Shown here in pieces: positions 50,901 to 59,900 of a stretch of DNA of 64,000 bases. A program made the position numbers and the translations under genes. The stretch comes from Siphonodentalium dalli. Its lineage: Eukaryota; Mollusca; Scaphopoda; Gadilida; Siphonodentaliidae. Within the stretch, counting starts at the first letter, position 1. Each line of letters begins with the position of its first letter. The notes under the pieces are model-generated. The model saw nothing but the letters and a program-made list of their open reading frames with translations, was not told where the DNA came from and did not search any database. Where the stretch lies: contig CP136063.1 of the NCBI GenBank assembly GCA_032622095.1, positions 267,337,426 through 267,401,425 on the forward strand, given 5' to 3'.

Positions 50901-53900
50901 GGGTGAATTTAGTGATGCTATCCCGCATAGCTGGCTAGCATCACCAAATTCACCTTCTGAGGACCTCATTCTGCATGACCTTATCTACTTTGGGAGACAC
51001 AGACTCAGATTGAAGTTCCCAAATGGTGAATATTGTGATGTGAACTCATTGGGAACCTCGATTAATCAATGTGTCGTCTGCCAATTTGGAGATATAGAGA
51101 AACTAAACTAAAAAAGAAATAGAATCTATGTGAAGAAGTTTCCATAGAAATTTGAGGCCTAAGCAGAATGAGGTCCCCAGATGGTGAATTTAGTGATGCT
51201 AGCCCGCTATGCAGGAAAGCATCACTAATTTCATCCTCTGGGGACATCATTCTGCAAATGACAGACACACTAAACTCAGGCTTGATGGGGAAAAGGATAT
51301 CCACCTGTAACAGGTTTCTACCTTCATTTATTGCAAATTTATGACCCTTAGAGTGAAAAGATGCATCCATGCCAACTTTTGATCACTGTATCTGTATTAT
51401 TTAACACTCCCCATGTATACTAATGTAGATAAGGACCACAATGGAAATAAGTCCCTTCTGGGACTTTTTGTGTCATCCTTGATAGCCCTCAGCATTTATC
51501 TTCCTATTTTCGATTAGTCTGCCCACCTACTCTCTTCTCTAACATCTCTATTTTTACATCCTCTTATAAGCCAACATAAATACCTTCTCATTGAAATTTT
51601 CAGCTCTGTCAATTTTATTTATTACTTTTATCAATGCATGTGATCTGTAAATTTTATATAGTGTAAAATGCTGAATTAAATTATCTAAATAAAAATCAAT
51701 CAATCAATAATGTAGAGATTCTTGTTTCGCCTGGGCGCTGGGCAGTGTTCGCGCTGTCGGTAGCCAAATTAGCCAATGGCTAATCTTTTTCGAATTTGGC
51801 TAATAAAAATTTCATTTGGCTAAACTTTTGGCTAAACTTTTTTTGGACCCCAAATGGAGAATGCAAGCATGAATTTTTGGCAAGTGGGTTTTCAATTCTG
51901 TGATGTGAACGATCTAGTCCAAAAACATCGTAAGTGGGAATATATCGACGACTGTACAAAGGGAAACCCGATCGCGGACAGTACAAAGGGAAACCACTAA
52001 CTCTGCACGAAACAGCAAAAGTCTTTGTTTTAAATTTAATCCGCTAATCCCCCATTGTCTGTCTGGTCACTCACGGGGCTCCTGCACAATGCATGTTTAT
52101 GATGACGTTGTATTTATGACGGTCAAGGTTTATGAGCACCAAGTGTAAGACAATAGCTTAATCAGCCAAATGTGAATCACGACAGATATTTTGTGGCTAT
52201 TTGTCAAAACCGAATCATTCAAAATAATATGCATGCTTTTATGACAGATTGTAATTTGATAATGGCGTAACAATATTAACTTATTAGTTTCCAGATGTCA
52301 CTTAGATATTTTCGCAAGGATAATTAATATTTCATGATTTAATCAATTAAAAGATATTGATATAAAACAAAAACATAATGACATTAAGAAGGACAATCCC
52401 GGGTCACCCACCCCCCCAAATCACTCTTTCACATAGAGATTAATATTTTTTAAATAAATGATATATATATACAAATATTTCTAGTTCATCAAAATTAGTT
52501 AAATTAATGTGTATTTTACCTGTGTCTGTTAGATTTGACGTTTTAGTCATTAATTGTGAACCGACCAGAAAACGATGATTTAATTTGGCCATAGTTTTTT
52601 TTAATTTGGCCAAAACAAATTTGGCTAAAGTTTTTTTCATTTGGCTAATAAAATTTTCATTTGGCTAAACTTTTGGCTAAAGTTTTTTTCGGTCCAGCGC
52701 GAACACTGGCGCTGGGGTTTTTATTTTGGGGATTTTTGGGACGGATTTAAAAGTTGAACCGCGACACAAAGGCCGAGCCCGGTGCAGTTGGGGAATTTCA
52801 ATTTTGTTTATTGTCCTTTCCATTATTATGTGAATAATGTTGATTTTTGGTTTGTGACAAGCTATGTCAATTACAAATAAAAGAAAAGAAAAAGATAATT
52901 TGTAAGTCTTATATTTCAACTTTTATAGACATTGTGGTTGTGGTTGGAGACGGCCGAGCGGCCGCCGGTTCGTTAATTAGGTGCTGGTTGTTATTTTAAC
53001 GGAATTCTGAGTTGGTCATTCGCGAAACCAATATATTTTATATTCTATAATTACAATCATGGGTATATAATCTTGAGTGTGTTACCATTTCTGACATTGG
53101 TTTTCTTGTTTTAATTGACAGGCGGACATCGATGCTGCCATACATTCCATAAAGAGAGCTGTGATAGTGTGTAATAAACACAGGAAAAAGGTTGGCTTAT
53201 TTGGATCGCTCACAAAGCGAGGTTCTAAACATGATTACAGTGAACTTACAGAGGGTAAGTGAACAAAGAATAAGTTTATAGTCACACCATCTGGTTGGAT
53301 GTCTCAACAAAACTTGTCAGATGACAATGGAAATTTATTTTCAAAACAGTTTCAGATGTGGCACATCCTGACTTTCACCCCTGTCAAGCCTTCAAATAGT
53401 GTGTCTGTCACTTACAGAATGAGGTCCCCAGAGGGTGAATTTAGTTACGCCATCCTGTGGGCTCGCATCACCAAATTCACCCTTTCACATTCTGCTTAGG
53501 CCTCAACTGCAATGTGAGACCTAGGATCAGATTGAAGTTCCCTAGTTGAAGTTGGTGATGTTCACCCATTAATCACCTCGATATGCATGTTATCTTCTGC
53601 AAATTAGGGGATATAGAAAGCTCCCAGAAGGGAAAAAGTAACTAAAAACAATGTTAATTTGAGACTATCTATAGTCTCAAATTAACATTGATTTTAGTTA
53701 ATTTTCCCCTTCTGTTCAGTTTCTATATCCCCTAATTAACTTATGGGTGATCATCACCAACTTCAACTGGGGAACTTCAATCTGATCCTAGGTCTCCCAC
53801 AGCAGTTGAGGCCTCAGCAGAACGAGGTCCCCAGAGGGTGAAGTTGGTGACACTAGCCCACTGTGCGGGATAGCATAATTAAATTCACCCTCTGGGGACC

Positions 53901-56900
53901 TCATTCTTCAAATGACAGACACATTATTTCAAGGTTTGACTGTTGTAGTTATATTCATCTAATTAGTCGTATGTGGATATTTGAAAGTGATAGAAAAAGG
54001 AGCTGCAAAATCAGAGTAATCGGATGGTTATAGATACAATTTAATTTGAGAAGAAGTACATTGTGCGGTTCCAATATAATGGTGGAGCTGTCCTGTGTCA
54101 ATATTCCAACCCATGTTCAGACTGATACGCTGTTCAACTCTCACACTGTTCAACTCTCGGTGAAAGGGCTTCCTTTTAAGGATGTCCCTGTAGCTGAAGT
54201 GGATAGGTGGTGGATACCATCATCACAGTCTGGGCTAGACAAGATTATCGTAGGTTCTAACCCGACAGGGGTGAAAATCAGGAGTGATTTTCAAGGTTGA
54301 TCTGAGTTGAGGGTTATCACAATGTTCCATTATGGTCGATACATGGCCATTTTGATTAGAAATGAGATTTTGTTCACGCTCACTGAAGCAAGCACATTTG
54401 AAGCAATGTGAACACTCTTCTTTTCTTTTCTTTTTTGTGGTGCCCATATTCAGAATGAGCAATGGGTGATGCCACAGTGTCCTGGGCGCACAAACAAGGT
54501 ACCCTGCCTTGCTCACCGGAAGCTTATATTCTGCTAATGATGAACAGACAGTCTGCCGTCAGAGCAGTTTTAGCCGGTCAAAAATAAAAATAGTATAAAT
54601 AAAATTGTAGAGAACCCTGAATCTCATGAATTGCTTACACTGAGGCCGTGCCTCCATAAATATGATATTTAAATACCATAAAGGATATATATTGGTCAAA
54701 CCTAGATTATGAGTCCACCCTAAACATATGCTCTGCTCAAATAAGTTCCATATTTGGGCTTTATTTTTAGCCCCACTTTTCAAAGAAAAATCAAGGGGGG
54801 GGGGGTGGGGGGGGGGGTGGTATACTGGATTGACTTTGTCTGTACTATATGTCTCTGTCTAGCCATCTGTTTGTCCATCCGGCTGTCCAGGCACATATCT
54901 CAGCCATGGTTCAACTGATCTCAATTAAATTTGGTATGGAGGTTCACCATCATGACTGCTTTCAAAAGGGGCAAATGATGTTCCCGTTTTACATTCTAGA
55001 GTTATCCTTCATTGTTTATCTAGAAATCTTTGGGTTTTTTTTGTCCGTCCACACATATATCTCAGCTGTGGGTTATCGGGTTCGATATTTGGTCTGGATG
55101 TCGGCAACATGACTGCTTTCAAAAGAGTACCCATTGACATAGTTAGCATTTTCTGTTCCTCAGTCATTCTGCTGTGTTTATTTTTAATTTGGGTTCCGTC
55201 CTGCCTATGTCACAATTTGGCACTGTGGTGGTACTAGTATGCCATCACCCGAGGCGCTATTTATTGTATTATGTTTGTTGTACTTTTGTCGAATTTGTTG
55301 TTTGTCTGTTTTCAGTTGAGATCCATGCTGAGCTGTGTTACGCGGAGTGCCTTTTAATCCGAGCTTTACTCACCTTCATTCAGGATGAAAACCTTGTTAG
55401 TTTCGTCAAAGGAGGTCTCAAGATCAGAGAGTGCCATAAAGTGTACAAGTAAGAAATATCTACCAAGCATGTTTGTAAAAGAATACAACTGTCTCAAGAT
55501 CATTTTATACTGAGTATTATTGCTGGGGAATGTAATTAAAATTAGGCCAATATACCATCGCCCAAATATCTTAACCCTTTCATGATGGGAGCTGCGCTGG
55601 TGCAGCTTTAAAGACCCTGTGTCTATGCATTCTCTTATCTATGCGAGTTGACCATAGGTTGCCTTGCATATATTATAAGAGAATCCATTGGCCTAACAAT
55701 TTGTTATAATTGTTTTTATCAATTTTTCTTTCATTCTTTAACAATTTTTTAAAAAAATTACAAAAAAATTCTTACATTCTTTAACAATTTTTATAATTTG
55801 TTCTTACATTTCAATTTTTTTTTTTAAATTTTCTTATATTCTTTAACAATTATATCATTTTGATCATTTTTTTTACATTCTATTACAATTGTATCATTTT
55901 TTTTTATCATTTTTTCTTTAATACATTCTTTATAAATTTTTATCATTTGTTCTTACATTCTTCAACAATTTTTATCATTTTTTTTTATCTTAATTACCCT
56001 TTCATGATGGGAGCTGCGCTGGTGCAGCATTTAAGATCATGTGCCAGTGCATTTTCTTATATATGCTATTCTCCCACATATACTGGAGTGACCTGGTACT
56101 GTAAAACCACATCCAGTCTACCCGTATTAGCATGGAGAGACCAGCTAAGACAATGGGCAGTCTCGTAACCACTCAATGCGTGAATTACCTGACTGGGGAT
56201 TAAAGTAGAATCCATTGTGTCCAGTCAGGCATTACAAATAAAATCACGGTTACTCAACGGCTTAGCGCTGAACGCTAAGTGTGACTGTCCCATTAAGTGA
56301 CCGGAGCAAGAATGAGAAAAAATGAATATGACACAATCACACTATCCATGCATGTAGGTTTTATATGGTATGTGCATAGTGACATCTATCACAACATAAT
56401 GGTGTCACCCGATTTTCTATTGCCCCTTGATTGCCCTGGTGTTTTACGATGGGCTTTTATTAACCCTTTCTGTACTAAATGGATTCTCCCACCGAGTTAA
56501 ACAAGTGTACATCGGAATGGTCTCTTATTGATTTGGAGGGATATACAGCTAATATAAACAGACAGCAGATAATAAAAGTTCTGAAGGATTCCTATTACTT
56601 GTTGTGAAATGTTCAGACAATAAGTTTCACGAATGACCAATCTGAACATTTCATAAGGGATAACTACTCATCAATGAGTATTTAGTTTAGAAAGGGTTAA
56701 ACTTATTTACCTGAACATTTCCTAAGGGATAACTACTCATCAATGAGTATTTAGTATAGAAAGGGTTAAACTTATTTACCTGAACATTTCCTAAGGGATA
56801 ACTACTCATCAATGAGTATTTAGTATAGAAAGGGTTAAACTTATTTACCTGAACATTTCATAAGGGATAACTACTCATCAATGAGTATTTAGTATAGAAA

Positions 56901-59900
56901 GGGTTAAACTTATTTACCTGAACATTTCATAAGGGATAACTACTCATCAATGAGTATTTAGTATAGAAAGGGTTAAACTTATTTACCTGAACATTTCCTA
57001 AGGGATAACTACTCATCAATGAGTATTTAGTATAGAAAGGGTAAAACTTATTTACCTGAACATTTCCTAAGGGATAACTACCGGTACTCATCAATGAGTA
57101 TTTAGTATAGAAAGGGTTAAACTTATTTACCTGAACATTTCCTAAGGGATAACTACTCATCAATGAGTATTTAGTATAGAAAGGGTTAATCCACCTGTAT
57201 AATGATACAATTATTTTCAGAGAGTGTCGTAAAATTTTGCAACACAGAGAGTGGATTGATGAGGACCAAAAGCAGCACTTTGACAGCGGCGTCAAGATGG
57301 GTCTCGGCTCATTTAACTTAGTATGTAATATGCTCTCTATTTATTTTCTTGTTTTTAATATTTTGTCTTGACAGCTGTGTCACTCAAAAAAAAATTTCAC
57401 ATGATCCAACTTAGACTTAATGATTGTTTGGATTTTTGCAACTTATTTATCCAATCTAACTAAATAGTTTTGTACATATATCACCAGTCCCATTATTCTG
57501 GCACTTCACCGAAATACTTAATATATTAAAATTTCTCCAAACTGGGCCCTCTATAAACTAATCTCTCATCAAACCAAACACAACTACTCAGTCCCGATTT
57601 AACCCTTTACCCAACAGAACGGCCCTATGCCAATGCATTCTCTTATATATGCGAGTCGACCATAGGTCGCCTCGCATATATAAGAGAATGCATTGGCTTA
57701 ACACATATTAAAAATGATAAAATTGTCAAAGAATGTAGAAAAATATTATAAAAATTAAAAAAAATGTAAGAAAAAATTATAAAATTGTTAAAGAATATAA
57801 GAAAAATGGTAAAAAGTGTTAAAAAAAGATTTTTTTAGGCCAACGCATTCTCTTATATATGCGAGGCGACCTATGGTCGACTCACATATATAAGAGAATG
57901 CATTGGCAAAGGCACAGGGCATAACTGTAACCATCACAATGTGGTCAATGAACCGGTTCCAATGATATCCATATTTGTATGGTGTTATTGAGACAGACCG
58001 AAGATATTTTAGGCTGTTGAAGCTTTATTTGGGCGTTTTTGGCCATTTTGTTGGGTAAATGGTTATTAACCCAACTGCATTCTTAATAAAGATTATTTCT
58101 GCAACTTGAAACCATTTCATTGCGAACAGCATTTTTAATCCATAAGTTGCCGAAAATGTGCATTTTTACCTCTGTGAACATCGCATTGGTGTTTCCTTAT
58201 CATTGTCAAACGTACCGGCCTATTTAGGTGTCTTTTGTTCGAAGAATGCTTTGAGCTAGATCATGCCATGAATCTCTACTCTGGCTGGAGATCATTTCCA
58301 CCAGTACAAAATCTGGAAAATTTATAAAGGGAAACTTATAAAGTCGAAAAAAATAATGCGGGAAGATATTTCTTAGTTATTATCTGTTACTTAATAATGT
58401 AATTCACTGTAGGTGAATGTCCAAACTCAAAATTGTTCAATTTAAGTGACATAGTGAGCGATTTTGCTTTGCGTTGCCCGGACAAGGGGTAATCATATTC
58501 TGGCCATCAAGATAAATTAAAACAATATTACGAAAATACTTGAAAATTGAACTATAATAAAGTCACAATTTGCTATTTCTGGTAATGTCATGGAAATGCA
58601 TGCCTCAAGATGAGGTAAAATTCCAGGAAAATCCTTGAACAGTTTTGGAAAAGGCATAGAATTTCACATATGATCAACTTTTTCTTTTACAGATGATCTC
58701 CCTTCTTCCAGGAAAAATTCTCAGATTACTAGAATTTATAGGATTCTCTGGGGACAAGGTATTATTTAAATTCAGATTAGCAACATTCATAGGATATTCT
58801 GAGAGGAGGGTGTTATTTAAATTCAGAATATTAGCATTAACCCTTTACCCAACAGAAGGGCCCTGTGCCAATGCATTCTCTTATATATGCAAGTCGACCA
58901 TAGGTCGCCTCGCATATATAAGAGAATGCATTGGCTTAACACATTAAAAATTATAAAATTGTTAAAGAATGTAAGAAAAAATGGTAAAAAGTGTTAAAAA
59001 AAGTTTTTTTTTAGGCCAATGCATTCTCTTATATATGCGAGGCGACCTATGGTCGACTCGCATATATAAGAGAATGCATTGGCACAGGGCATAACTGTAA
59101 CTATCACAATGTGGTCAAGGAGCCGGTTCCAATGATATCCATATTTGCATGGTTCTATTGAGACAGACCGAAGATATTTTAGGCTGTTGAAGCTTTATTT
59201 GGCCGGTTTTGGCCGTTTTGTTGGGTAAAGGGTTAACAGCTGAGCATACTCTTGAGAGGAGGAATTATTTTATTTCTCAGATTACTATCTTACATAGGAT
59301 TCTCTGGATGCAAGGTATTATTTAATTAATATATTACATGTACCAGCCTAATCTTTGAACAGGATTTTATAGAGTGAGGAATAGTGTTTATATTATTATA
59401 TTATCATATTTTATTGCAGTGTATGGCAGCACACATTGTTAGCGTAAGGGTACTCAATTCGATTTGACGGTCCCCATATAATCAGATTCCAACAACAACA
59501 ACATTTTTAGAAATCGATTAAAATTGCCCAAAAATAATGCTAACCACTGTCAGCTATAGTATAAAATTGCCTGAAACATGTTATTTATCAACATGTTGTT
59601 CGACGAAATTTGGCCTTATTATCAACACAAAGCCTCCTGATTTTAGAGTTATCCATCTTCATCCATAATTTTACTGGGCCACTAATAAATCTCGATTGTG
59701 AAAAATGATAGATTTCAAAAATTGATATCTAATAACTCTGAGCTTTGATGGGTGGGTAGGTTCCTCGATTAGAATCAAATAATTTTTACCCCCGAATAGT
59801 AATTGAGGGGTGCTTAATCGGATTATGCATCTTTTACCCTTTCTATATTAAATACTCATTAACGACTAGTTCCATTAGGAAATGTTCAGATAATAAGTTC

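Noticed and set aside
56927-57295. 122-codon - strand ORF with repeated NPFYTKYSLMSSYPL
   Set aside because: Product of the 69 bp (23-codon) MITE-end array, antisense to a TTC39 exon at its start.
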